In this document: positions 1 to 9,874 of the stretch, piece after piece
Numbering within the stretch: the stretch's first letter is position 1
Layout: the number at the start of each line of letters is the position of its first letter
From: Huiozyma naganishii CBS 8797
Lineage: Eukaryota; Ascomycota; Saccharomycetes; Saccharomycetales; Saccharomycetaceae
Direction: 5' to 3'
DNA: 64,000 nucleotides
Assembly (NCBI RefSeq): GCF_000348985.1
Contig: NC_035926.1
Coordinates: 1 to 64,000 of the forward strand
The notes under the pieces: model-generated
Told to the model about the DNA's origin: nothing
Seen by the model: only the letters and a program-made list of their open reading frames with translations
Databases searched by the model: none
Position numbers and translations under genes: made by a program

Positions 1-292
1 ATTCGGCCTTTCTCAAATACCCCATGCTTGCCGGGTTGCTGCGAATGACCTTGGTGCCCTTTTTGTTGGTGAAGACTATGTATCCGTCGACCACCCAGCA
101 ACGGTCTGAAACTTTTGTGACGGGGGGTTCCGCCGCAGCTACCGCGGGCCTCTGGCGTTGTGAAGCGGCTTGCTGGGAAACGGTGCTGAATGTTTCGATA
201 TCCGCCTGCCTGACAGGCTCGTGGTCGGACACGTCGCGGTCGGAAAAGCAGTCCTCAGACTGGGAGTCAGATGAGAGAGTGAATTGAGACAT
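1..292 (-). CDS. Unrecognised protein, N-terminal part only (runs off the window)
   Basis: A minus-strand frame opens at an ATG at 290-292 and stays open for 97 codons to the window edge. The first 60 or so residues are rich in Ser, Gln, Asp and Ala and look disordered. The part from about residue 62 is more ordered, with a run of hydrophobic and aromatic residues (CWVVDGYIVFTNKKG) followed by basic and Gly/Tyr residues. I do not recognise the family. The biased composition of the start and the ordered region after it are typical of a real yeast gene, and no long open frame of comparable character lies on the other strand. The missing C-terminal part would be needed to name it. Confidence 0.55.
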   Translation of the reverse strand, partial: MSQFTLSSDSQSEDCFSDRDVSDHEPVRQADIETFSTVSQQAASQRQRPAVAAAEPPVTKVSDRCWVVDGYIVFTNKKGTKVIRSNPASMGYLRKAE

Positions 293-659
293 TGCTACGT
301 GGGGAATCGCTGGTTGAGGGCGAAAACTGCGTGTTTGGCATACTAGTGTATATATATGATAAACAGAGGTGGACCAAGGCGTTGCGCCGTTAAACTGCCA
401 AATTTTAGCTCTCGTGGAGCGCAAGTCGCCAATGAACAGCTGGTCTATCATCCACCCGAGGAACTCCATGTGGACATCCTCCCCCAGCACCCAGGCGGTA
501 AATCGGACTTCCCAAAGAGGAAGGTGGGTGAAGTTACGGATTCGGATACGGATGCGAATGCTGCTCAGACGGGCACGTCCAAAGGTGTCGAGAGAAGAGA
601 TGCAAAGGGAAATCTTTATGTTCGGTGTAATAGTATTGAGATTACGATAAGAGGAGGAG

Positions 660-945
660 AAAGAACTTTTTCTTTGGGAGGAGGGTTCCAATTATCAGTT
701 CCCGGTTCAGATTCTGGTTCCCAGTTTCAAAAAAGTAGACGCAAGAATTTCTTGCAGTTTCACCAAGGAAGGTTCAGATTATTAGTTCCCGGTTCCGAAA
801 GGAGGATTCCGATTTTAGTTTCCAGTTCCAAGGGAGGAGTCCAGAAAGTAGACGCAAGAATTATCTTTTTTCAGATTCACCTGGGAGGGTTCCAAATATC
901 AGTTCCCAGTTCCGAAAAAGTAGACGCAGAAATTATTTTTTTTTC
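660..945. repeat. Degenerate minisatellite
   Basis: Three diverged repeat units can be aligned by eye. The recurring blocks are GGTTCCAATTATCAGTTCCC-like words (near 684, 770 and 888) and AGTAGACGCAAGAATT-like words (near 736, 849 and 918). Spacing varies from about 70 to 115 bp. A 224-codon plus-strand frame crosses the repeats, but its composition follows the repeat and it has no recognisable domain. The likeliest reading is a decayed repeat tract, possibly once the Ser/Thr-rich stalk of a cell-wall protein. The minus-strand translation is full of stops. Confidence 0.55.
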
Positions 946-1071
946 AAAATACCAAGAGGAGGAGGAGAACGGGTGCTGGTCTCCTCCCGGTGCTGAAACC
1001 AGTCTAGTTTTTTTTTTCAATCTTGGCTAACAAATTTCAGGAACCTGACTCGAATTAACTATGGCAAATTA

Positions 1072-1721
1072 TCATTTCGTCGGAACGCAATATATATGCA
1101 GTCGATACAAGTGTAAAACCGAATTTTTTGCCTGAATCGTTCCCGATCCTTGCAAAGTTCCATATATTCGAATCCAATGTTTATCTTCGGCAATCACCGT
1201 CGTTGAATCAAATAATGGCGGTTGTCCTTTTATGGTTATCAGTCCATCGTTTACCATGGGTACATCGTTTACACTCATCATTTGAAACTGTAAAGGTTTG
1301 GAGTTATCCGTGCTTTCAAGGGGTATTTTGCCCTTATTCATAAAACTTTGCAAAGAGGAGGTGGTATATAGTACCTGATTTTTAGTACCCTGAGTTGAGA
1401 ATTGCTTTAGCGTTTAATAGTAGGCGGGTGGTGGAATATATTTCTACCGTATCAGTAATGTTGACTGACGAGTAAGAATAATCGAACATCGACAAAAAGC
1501 AATTATCTGATTTGACAACCAAATTACCATGTATGTTAACATCATTCTTGAACCTATAGCATCCGCCCGTCAGGGTTGAAGTTGCGCCCCTCTCAACTGT
1601 GATGTCACCGGTATATACTCGATCCCCATCCAAAGTGACATCTTCAGTAACAACCATCCAATTGGTTACCGACTGCGCAAAAACTGCGTGCCAGTAGCAC
1701 TATTTTGAAATTCCTGAGCAT
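1072..1721 (-). pseudogene. Broken cell-wall adhesin N-terminus (hyphally-regulated cell-wall protein type), copy 1
   Basis: Read on the minus strand, an ATG at 1719-1721 begins a signal-peptide-like sequence that matches the intact start of the second copy at 4178. About 17 bp are missing inside the signal peptide, so the frame shifts. The homologous frame resumes at 1657 and runs to a stop at 1382 (motifs GDRVYTGDITVERGA, LTGGCYRF, GNLVV). A further piece in another frame covers 1353-1072 (NDGLITIKG, GTLQGSGTI). These motifs fit the beta-helical N-terminal domain of hyphally-regulated (Hyr/Awp-like) yeast adhesins. At least two frame breaks and an internal stop make it a pseudogene, unless the assembly is wrong here. 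The family assignment rests on motif pattern only. Confidence 0.6.
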
Positions 1722-3233
1722 CTTGGGTGTCTGGTGCGTTGCTCTTGCAACATGCGGTGGATCCATTCCACATTCCACTGCTTATTTATGAACTGGTCCA
1801 TGAACCACTACCTCTGTCAGGTTTCCCCCTCATCTGGGATCCCAATTGGGACTCCTACTTGCTGCTGGGTAAACAGTAGCGATCTCCTCACGTACCTCCC
1901 CGCACAGAGATACTGCATCTGGAACCTGAATAGGCAAAGCGGGAGCCCTTTAACTGAATTTCAATCTTTCCCAAAAGAGACATGGAGTTTCCTATTTTGG
2001 AAGAAAATGTGCAAAAAGATCGCCAGATTCGGGGAAGAGAATAATCAGATGGCGTGTGCTGTCATCGCGTCTGGAAACTGCTTCGTGGAATATACTGAGC
2101 ACTTCGCACATGAGATGATAGGCTTGATAACATTTAGCTTAATTTACTCTCCTCTGCTCCATTAAGTTCCGGAGGAGTGCATAGTTTGATCAACCCTAAC
2201 GCCTGGTGCATTGTTTGATTTGGCAAAACTGCGAGTCCCTACCTCTGACCCCCTGAAGTGGAAACCAGAATGTTTCCCACTTGCTACACTGCTTCAGGGA
2301 TGGAAGACAGTGTCAAAATAGGCCGGCTCCCAAGGTAGAACCTTTTCTTTGTACGATGGATTTCAGAGTGCAGGGGATATAGGGTCATACGGAACAGTAG
2401 TGTGTTGCATACTAAGGTTTCTGTATACATTTTGTGACAGGTTTAACTTTGAATAACCAAGTCACGATATCGTCGTTGGAAGACTCTTGGCATGGGGTTA
2501 CTAAAGCGTGTAGTTCCCTCAGCGTATCATACGTGAGACCAGCCAGCTTACAACTAAGTTTTAAAAGGTGGTTGTTTTTCTTGCTACGGGATTGCAACAA
2601 GTTCCAAAGGAAGTTGGCATTTCATTTATACCTTAGCTACCAATTATTGTTGATTGCTGAAGAACAAATCAGCGGCACGCTGTTTGGGGGAAAACTTCCA
2701 CTACAAAGAAACATGCATTAGAACGGCCCTCTAAAAGATGAGGTCTGTGAAGGTATATTGCACTCAAAGAAAAGCCTGCCCTACATGAGCTGGCATATAT
2801 TAAAGGTACAACCAGGAAATACCTTCAGTACTTGAATTCATGGGCTGTAGCATACATGCTCAAACTCAAGAAAGGTAGCGGATTGAAACTCATCCCTGGT
2901 GGCGGTGGACTAGTAACAAAACGATCAAAGCAACATCATCTCCATATTCCAACAGTACCTATAACTTGGTAAGCCTAGTTGAAATTATCCATACATATTC
3001 GCACTATGGACATTAACGAACAGATCAAAATGATACACCCCAAATTCTTTGACGTAACATTTCCTCTCAAATAGATACCCTGCATAAAAGGCCAAACAAA
3101 TCATAATCACGGACGCTACATATATAGGGTATCTAAATAAAAACGATTATAAACAGGAGAAGTTGCTTAAATCAACTTACGAACAAACAAAATCGAAAAG
3201 AAAACCGAAGCATCGGTCAATCAAGCGGCAGAC
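1722..3233. other. Non-coding stretch between the two adhesin copies
   Basis: No gene is recognised. The part nearest copy 1 (about 1722-2290) resembles the region upstream of copy 2 (about 4179-4790). Both have CAACATGCG-like words soon after the start codon, a TGCATT...TTGA...GGCAAAAC/GACAAACC block, and a GAAGTGGAAA word. This suggests the promoters were duplicated together with the genes. The rest (2300-3233) holds only short chance frames. Confidence 0.5.
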
Positions 3234-3354
3234 TCAGAAAAATGCCAATAACAGAAGTGTGCATACACCTGCCAAAGAGAAACAAGGTCCAAATATAGCC
3301 GCGCTGCCTCCGTAGGTATGAACAGCAGCGGTAGAAACACCCGGACGTGACAAA
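3234..3354 (-). pseudogene. GPI-anchor-signal-like C-terminus of a cell-wall protein (fragment)
   Basis: On the minus strand, the sequence just after the small assembly gap reads VSTAAVHTYGGSAAIFGP, followed by a hydrophobic tail ending LLLLAFF and a stop at 3234-3236. A small-residue cleavage site (GGSAA), a short spacer and a terminal hydrophobic stretch are the pattern of yeast GPI-attachment signals. It lies on the same strand as, and downstream of, the adhesin start at 4178, so both may belong to one gene. However, the sequence between the two gaps (3375-3774) has stops in all three minus frames. It is therefore either a broken gene or a faulty join. Confidence 0.5.
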
Positions 3355-3374
3355 NNNNNNNNNNNNNNNNNNNN
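3355..3374. other. Assembly gap (20 N)
   Basis: A run of 20 undetermined bases lies immediately beside the GPI-signal-like tail. Its size may be an estimate or a placeholder. Frames crossing it should not be trusted. Confidence 0.99.
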
Positions 3375-3774
3375 GATAGCCAGTATGAGAGGTAGAGTAT
3401 ACTTGATGGTAACAGATATTCCAATATGAGTCATAAACAGAATACCTCCTCATACTTCACTTGGTTTAGCATTACACAGACCAATTCTTAATTGTAATGG
3501 GCTGACTAGTTCAGTAACAGAATATCCTATCATCCAATACTCAACACAGTATTTCGCACAAACCACTCCCATATGCCCCCCATCCACATCATTTAAAAGA
3601 AACCTTTGGCAAAAATGTTCCACACCCATCGTCGGAACGACAACGAGATACCATGAAATAGTGAAACTTTTTCCAATCAGCCTGCCACCGTGCCTCTGCA
3701 TTGCAGAGAACATAGTTTAGAAAAGCACCTTTTATGTAATCAGTCATTGCATCAGTCTCTGACATCTGCACCAT

Positions 3775-3874
3775 NNNNNNNNNNNNNNNNNNNNNNNNNN
3801 NNNNNNNNNNNNNNNNNNNNNNNNNNNNNNNNNNNNNNNNNNNNNNNNNNNNNNNNNNNNNNNNNNNNNNNNNN
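3775..3874. other. Assembly gap (100 N)
   Basis: A run of exactly 100 undetermined bases, a customary placeholder length. It cuts the second adhesin copy after about 100 residues. A collapsed internal repeat of an adhesin gene is a likely cause. Confidence 0.99.
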
Positions 3875-4178
3875 AACTGAGCTCTGCTGTACTACTAATG
3901 TTGACTGACGGGGACAATATACTGAATATGTAATCTGGGCAGTTACATGAATCAATAAACAAATTACCATAGACATTCAAATCATTATTGAGTTTATAGC
4001 AACCGCCCGTCAGCGTTAAACTAGCGCCTTTCTCAATCGTGACGGTACCGCTGAATACACGATCTCCGCTCAACGTAGTGTTATCAGTCACAATCATCCC
4101 ATTGCTTACTGCCTGGGCGAGGACTGTGTATAACTGAGAGGCAATTGCCAGCAGCACTATACTGCAGTTTCCGAGCAT
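3875..4178 (-). CDS. Cell-wall adhesin N-terminus, copy 2 (interrupted by an assembly gap)
   Basis: A minus-strand frame starts at the ATG at 4176-4178 and is open for 101 codons until the 100-N gap. Residues 1-22 form a signal peptide (hydrophobic IVLLAIA core, likely cleavage after VLA-Q-A). The following region (GDRVFSGTVTIEKGA, LTGGCYKLNND, VYGNLFI) matches the N-terminal beta-helix type domain of hyphally-regulated/Awp-like wall proteins and aligns throughout with the broken copy at 1382-1721. No frame break is visible in this part. Whether the gene is whole cannot be told: sequence beyond the gap does not continue the domain, and a GPI-signal-like tail appears only at 3234-3354. Expected role is covalent cell-wall attachment and adhesion (inference). 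Confidence 0.6.
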
Positions 4179-6833
4179 CTTGAAGGTATGGTCCGTTGGT
4201 ATTTCAACATGCGATGGAGAACGAAATGTACCATTTTTCCCTGTTTATATTAGAATTGGGAAAGCATATACCACTCCATCCGCACTATCTCGTCCCATGG
4301 AACATACCATTTATTAAACTCTCCGGAACCAGCAACCCTGCGTCTTTTCCCTGTAGGAAAATACACGACTGGACAGGGAAATAGCACTCCTCTACCGTAA
4401 GTTAGCTTATTCTCGTCTGTCCCCAAAGGGAATCTAGTCCCATTCTGGAAATATACAGCACTTTTTGGTTTCATGTCAGAGAAACGGCGGTGGACTTCAA
4501 AGGACCCCGAAGGAACAGTAGATGTGGCAGGAGTTGCCCCGAAACTGTCTCGAATGCTACGTAGTTAGCTGAACATTTTGGAGGTTCTCACTTAGTTCTA
4601 TCTCTCTAAGGGGAGGCACTCTACAACGACATCGGCCATGCTGGATAACCAGCTATTGGATCTCTCCCTATCTAATTCTTTTTTTCCCCGGTGTGTATTG
4701 TTGAATCACCCCTCAAGTCTGGTTCGTTGCATTACTTGACAAACCATGGGTCCAGATCTCTAAGACCCCCGGAAGTGGAAAGAGGAGGATTGGGGGTTGT
4801 CTCGCGATAACGCTCTTTCGGGAAAGGAAACACGGTACTGGAAAATACTCTTCCCTGGATAGTACTTTTTTCCCGTTTTGTTGCTGTTACGGGCAGTATA
4901 GATGACTTCTCAAAATCTTTGATATAGCGTGATCTAGAATATGCATGTTGGCAGCAGGTATATATGGTTGCAGTACACCTTAGGGGGTTCTATCCCAAAA
5001 TGCAGAGAGTTTTCCTTCAGTTATATCCTATTTCTGTATCCTGTCTTCGAGAGACATATGCTGTGTCATCTGTCCTATAGATTATCTATCTGTGTCCGGT
5101 GCTAAATCGTTTAATGATTCCGCCAATTAATACTATGCGTTCGCGTTATATTCAGTCCAAAATTGGTGCTTTGTCCAGTTATCATTCCGATGTAACTTTT
5201 GAGCACTCGGTTTGGAGAAATCACTATGCGACAACATTGTTTACCCAGGAGCACATCCTGGCCTTAGCGGAAATTCTACTCATCCAATAAACTACTGCGG
5301 AACAAAAATCTTGTTACTGGTCTCACACGTCTGGTCCTTTACAAGAAAGATCACTTTCTGTTGAGTGCAATATCTATTAGCACGCCGGAGCAAAGTAAAT
5401 GACCAGTATAAAGGGGTAATTGTCGGTTAGGCAGCACATGTCTAAGGTTGGAAACTAGAAAGTACGAGAGACTGTTCTTCGACTCAATGCCCGCATGTAA
5501 ATGAATTGATCTCTGTATAACTCCAAAAATAAATTCTCACAAAAAGGCAACTCCGAGTGGCTGAATATTCAAGAATGATGAGCTTCACTGAAAAAAGGCG
5601 CTTATAATGTGTTTCAGAAAGCAAGTGTACCTGCGAAACAACCAAGTAAACATGACGATCAAACAACAGGGAAATGTGGCGTAGCTCATTCATTGTTGCG
5701 GTGAATATCCATCAGTCGATTAAAGGACTATGGAGTGATAGGGCATCGCACAATATTAATTTATGCCCATAGAAGATAGTAAAAGTTTACAGTATTTTGT
5801 TTATTTTGTATGTGGTGCGCCCAACAGACACAAGCTGTGACTCTCGTGCACTTCGAATGTGCGCCAATTTTTATAACGATATTACTGCGCGTCTCCTCCT
5901 CTCTTTGATAATGTAAGCCGACACTTCTACGAAAGATGAGTCTCATTGGCAATGTTTCCTTCATTTGAATGTAAAAGGTGAGATAAATATAACAGTAAAA
6001 TGTTATCTTATATAACGCGCTTGAAGTATCAGATTCGATATTGTGCAGGTAGTTGAGAGTGAAAGGATATCTTTTTACAACCATAGCAAGTCATAAATTG
6101 TATAGGATCAGGACCTATTTTCGACTTCAGCATTGCACAACTACTGAATCCGGTGTCTTTAGGTCTCATTAACGGAAATAAGCCAACGTTTGCAAAAACT
6201 TAATGACGTTTTGAACCCACATTAACAAAATATAAGACAGACAACAAATATGAAATTATCGCTTTATGGTACGAATGCAAACCCATTCATTGGGTACTCT
6301 TCTTCCGTGAAAAAAATATGACCCTTTATCGAACATCTAAGCAGCAGGTAAATCAGCTAAATTCCATGAATCATTTCCTGCACATAAACAACCTCTCAAG
6401 TTGATGTATCAGAAACTGAACAGGATATGTTTTCCAGTACACACCCACACAGCTGGCGATGCGTATAATATGTTTTCTCTTTTCTGCAGTCAAAAAGTAC
6501 CACAATTCGATTAAAATACAGCTACCCGAGCTTCTTCCAATTGAAGAGAGCTATTCTGAAAAGATGTGTAATTTAATGAAAGTGATATAAACTCATTACA
6601 TATACCAGTAGTTTCATTCGTGTGATCGCCCAAATGAAAGCCTGTTGCGGACTGTTTCATTGCTTGTAAGTTGTTCGTCCGGCACCTGTAGTCAGACAAC
6701 AATTTCCACTTTATGCTTCATTCTTTCTAATAAAAAAAACCTGAGACTCCGCAGAAATATTTCCACATGAAGGGAGGACACCTATCGCAACAAGAGCGAA
6801 GAATCGAAGTGTTTTGGGAGCTTTGTGTAAGAC
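4179..6833. other. Gene-free stretch of about 2.6 kb
   Basis: No coding region is supported. The frames present are under 110 codons, overlap on both strands and lack domain-like features. The first 600 bp resemble the region upstream of adhesin copy 1. The remainder is moderately AT-rich, with no tRNA, LTR or long repeat that I could see. The promoter of PEX2 must lie at the right end. Confidence 0.5.
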
Positions 6834-7643
6834 ATGCTCCGAGTGGCCCATTTAGACTCGAATGCACTAGATAATGAACTAGGGGCATTCTTTTGGGCCA
6901 ATTTCAAGGCTCTTTTGCCCTTGGTCAACGGCGAATACGTGGAAGAATGGAAGTTAGCTTTGGACACCCTCGTGTTTCTGTTTGCAACGAAGTACAGCAG
7001 GATATTCCGGTGCTCTACGACATATGGGTCTCGGCTAAGTAACTTGTCGTTCAAATGCGGCAGAATAGCACTATTCGTTGTCACAGTTTTTCAGTCGTAC
7101 CTATCTAAGAAACTTTCGCATCGTATCTTCAACAGAGACTCTGGAAGAAATGTGAAGTTTTATAGAGTGATGCTGGCTCTATACAATGTGTTTGACGCGT
7201 GTAACTTCTGTCATTTCCTTTCTAATTGGGGAAATGAATACGGTGAAAACAAAGTATACTACACGCTTTTACAAAGGCTGCTCGATGTAAGGCCTGCCCG
7301 AATACGTGGAGAACAATCTTATTACCAAAGCATGATATATTCTGGGTTGGAATATCAGAACAGGCAATTACTTTGGAACTCAGTGCTGGAACTACTGAAC
7401 ATAACAGTGCTCCCAAGAGCTATCTCGAGGCTTACGTCGAAGCGAAGAGGGAAACCGGTTCTGGAACGCGAAACAGACATCGAACACTGCCACCTATGTG
7501 GTGAGTTCCCTACTATGCCATATAGAATATTCTGTTGTGAGCGCCTCTACTGTTATGTTTGTTTCCTGAAAGTACTTGAGTTGCGCGAATGCCAAAATTG
7601 CCATAATAAACAGGAAATTAAGGGCATGCCGTACTACGGTTGA
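6834..7643 (+). CDS. PEX2: Peroxin 2, RING-finger E3 ligase of the peroxisomal membrane
   Basis: Pex2 works with Pex10 and Pex12 as the peroxisomal ubiquitin ligase that monoubiquitinates the import receptor Pex5, so that it can be recycled. The 269-residue product is the usual length for yeast Pex2 (about 271). It starts LRVAHLDSNALDNEL, contains the conserved GLEYQNRQLLWN segment near residue 180, and ends with a zinc-binding RING (CHLCGEFP, CC, YCYVC, CQNC; residues about 218-260). Hydrophobic segments in the middle fit membrane insertion. It is convergent with ALD4, 124 bp away. In S. cerevisiae PEX2 lies on chromosome X, not beside ALD4, so this junction marks a rearrangement. Confidence 0.93.
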   Translation: MLRVAHLDSNALDNELGAFFWANFKALLPLVNGEYVEEWKLALDTLVFLFATKYSRIFRCSTTYGSRLSNLSFKCGRIALFVVTVFQSYLSKKLSHRIFNRDSGRNVKFYRVMLALYNVFDACNFCHFLSNWGNEYGENKVYYTLLQRLLDVRPARIRGEQSYYQSMIYSGLEYQNRQLLWNSVLELLNITVLPRAISRLTSKRRGKPVLERETDIEHCHLCGEFPTMPYRIFCCERLYCYVCFLKVLELRECQNCHNKQEIKGMPYYG

Positions 7644-7767
7644 TGAAGCCCATACGTGTGGTTTTATTTGTTATTGTTATAATGACAATCTACATAGAAT
7701 TTAGATGAGAAAAGAATATTTAGGACAGTCTGATCGACATGAAACGGTTAGCATAACTAACAAAACT

Positions 7768-9321
7768 TCACTCCAGCTTGACACGGACAGCTTTGCATTG
7801 TGTGTAGTTCGTCAAAGCCTCTGCACCCATCTCTCTACCTAGACCCGAAGCGTTGAAACCACCGAATGGCACTTGGTGGTGGAAGTCGTTGTATGTGTTG
7901 ACCCAGATTGTACCAGCGTTGATTCTATCCGCTAGCTTAATGGCATTGTTAATGTTGGTGGTGTGGATACCAGCTGCCAGCCCGTATTCGGAATCGTTTG
8001 CCATGCTGACAACCTCATCTAAAGTCTTGAACTTGGAGATGGTGACGACAGGTCCGAAAATCTCCTCCTTGACGACTTGCATGTTCTCTCTGACGTTACC
8101 GAAGACTGTTGGTTGGACGAAGAACCCTTTGTCACCGACTCTAGAACCACCGGTGATTAAAGTGGCACCTTCTTGCTTACCAATTTCAATGTACTTCAAA
8201 ATTTTGTCTAGTTGCATTTGAGAGGTTTGAGCACCTTGGAATGTATTTTCATCGAATGGGTCACCGACTTTCAAAGATTCGATGGCAGTTTTCAATGCGT
8301 CGACAAAAGTGTCATAAAATTTCTCCTCGACGTAAACTCTCGACCCTGCACAACAAACCTCACCAGAGTTGAAGAAGATACCTGTAATGACGTTTTGTAC
8401 GGCAGTCTTGATGTTAGCGTCTGCAAAAACGATGTTTGGAGACTTACCACCTAGTTCCAAAGTAACTTTCTTCAAAGACTTTGCCGCGGCCTGGTAGATG
8501 TGGATCCCCGTGGCAGTAGACCCTGTGAATGCAATTTTCTTAACCTTTGGGTGAGTGGCAATGGCCTCACCGACAATCTTACCAAACCCTGAGACGATGT
8601 TAACGACACCAGGAGGGATACCAGCTTCCGGGATATATTTAGCCGCGTACAGGGCAGATAGGGGAGTGGACTCTGCGGTCTTCAAGACAACGGTATTACC
8701 GGTAACCAAAGCTGGGGCGATCTTCCACGCCCACATCAAAAGAGGGAAGTTCCAAGGGATAATCTGACCACAGACACCTAGAGGTTGTCTCTTTGTGTAC
8801 GAGAAGTGGGTGTCGCCGGTGTCGATGAGTCTACCGTCCACTTTATCAGCGTACCCTGCGGTCGACTTGAAGTAGTTGATGACCAAGTCGACGTCGCCAC
8901 GAGCACTGCTGATAGCTTTACCGTTATCTAGAGATTCGATGGACGCAATGACCTCTTTGTCCTTCTCGATGAGTTCGGCCAGCTTGTAAAGCGCCTGGCC
9001 TCTCTTGCAGGGGTCAATGGTGGCCCAGGACCCGTTATCAAACGCCTTCTGCGCGTGGTTGATGGCCAATTCGACATCATCCTCTCTACCTTCGTATACG
9101 TGGCAGATCTCCTCCTCCGTGGACGGGTTGATGACCTCGAAGGTCTTGTGCTGCAACGAGGGCACAAACTTGTTGTTTATGAACAACCCGGTAGGTTGTT
9201 CGTACTCCAACCCATTAGGCAACTTGATTGGAACAGACAATGGGAGATGCGAGAACGCCCGCAAATGCAGTCTTGAAACCACAGCAGAACGTCCCAGTAA
9301 AACAGCAGACCTAGAAAACAT
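7768..9321 (-). CDS. ALD4: Mitochondrial aldehyde dehydrogenase (Ald4 type)
   Basis: Oxidises acetaldehyde to acetate in the mitochondrial matrix using NAD(P)+, in ethanol use and acetate production. The 517-residue product matches Ald4 (about 519) from end to end. It has a basic, Ser/Arg-rich presequence at residues 1-25, the cofactor-binding FTGSTATG, the general-base motif ELGGKSPN and the catalytic cysteine in [10 protein letters not shown] (near residue 322). The start at 9319-9321 (MFSRSAVLL) is chosen because it aligns with the Ald4 presequence. The frame stays open a further 91 codons upstream, but that extension is unlike any aldehyde dehydrogenase. The next gene upstream, NUD1, is on the same strand, so the 553-bp gap holds the ALD4 promoter. 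Confidence 0.95.
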   Translation of the reverse strand: MFSRSAVLLGRSAVVSRLHLRAFSHLPLSVPIKLPNGLEYEQPTGLFINNKFVPSLQHKTFEVINPSTEEEICHVYEGREDDVELAINHAQKAFDNGSWATIDPCKRGQALYKLAELIEKDKEVIASIESLDNGKAISSARGDVDLVINYFKSTAGYADKVDGRLIDTGDTHFSYTKRQPLGVCGQIIPWNFPLLMWAWKIAPALVTGNTVVLKTAESTPLSALYAAKYIPEAGIPPGVVNIVSGFGKIVGEAIATHPKVKKIAFTGSTATGIHIYQAAAKSLKKVTLELGGKSPNIVFADANIKTAVQNVITGIFFNSGEVCCAGSRVYVEEKFYDTFVDALKTAIESLKVGDPFDENTFQGAQTSQMQLDKILKYIEIGKQEGATLITGGSRVGDKGFFVQPTVFGNVRENMQVVKEEIFGPVVTISKFKTLDEVVSMANDSEYGLAAGIHTTNINNAIKLADRINAGTIWVNTYNDFHHQVPFGGFNASGLGREMGAEALTNYTQCKAVRVKLE

Positions 9322-9874
9322 TGGGCTTTTTTTTGTGATCTTTCTGCTGTCAATGTTGTGAAGAGAAGGGGGGACAAGTGAAGAAACAAAACTCGACTTT
9401 GTAACCATCGAGGAAACCTCATCTCCCTTTTTATATGCGACACAAACTTGAAGATGGAGGGAGACCACCACACATAACACAAAAATATGTATTGCGTAAG
9501 CAGCTGTTTCCCCCACTTTCAGTGTTGGAGTAAGCATCCCATCCCCTAAAAATTGGCGGCAGAGAGACGGCGGGGGGCGGCGAGAAAAAAGCAATCGAAA
9601 GAGGCATCTCCGCTTTGGGCGGCGGGACGTGTCCCAAAGCGGAAAACAGTCGAGGCGCCGATGGGGCCGGACACAATGCCTCCTCCTTTTGGAGGGTGTT
9701 CCGAGATGCGGGCCGGGTCTGTCGTTTTGTACGGGGCGGAGGGGGCGGACGGAGCGGGGAGCGCTGTCCCGGGGAAAGTGGAGAGGGGGGTCAAAATGTG
9801 GTCAAAATGTGGTCAAAACGGGGCCAGAGGGCCAGAGGGCCAAACTGGAATCTCCGCTCTTTTTTTCTGTGCTG
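9322..9874. other. ALD4 upstream region with a GC-rich island
   Basis: The interval separates the ALD4 start from the NUD1 stop. About 9545-9845 is strikingly rich in G on the plus strand, unlike the coding sequence around it, and ends in short tandem repeats. Many GGGG/CCCC words could bind Mig1-like repressors. No exact Cat8/Adr1 site was identified by eye. Confidence 0.5.
9790..9844. repeat. Two adjacent short tandem repeats
   Basis: An 11-bp unit GTCAAAATGTG is repeated twice with a third partial copy (9790-9820). It is followed directly by an 8-bp unit GGGCCAGA repeated three times, the last copy reading GGGCCAAA (9821-9844). They lie between the NUD1 stop and the ALD4 promoter. Confidence 0.9.

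Noticed and set aside
356..1030. A 224-codon plus-strand frame over the minisatellite
   Set aside because: Its composition mirrors the repeat, it has no domain, and an alternative frame is open over part of it.
9322..9594. A 91-codon N-terminal extension of ALD4
   Set aside because: The frame is open upstream, but the conserved mitochondrial presequence begins at 9321 and the extension crosses the GC-rich promoter island.
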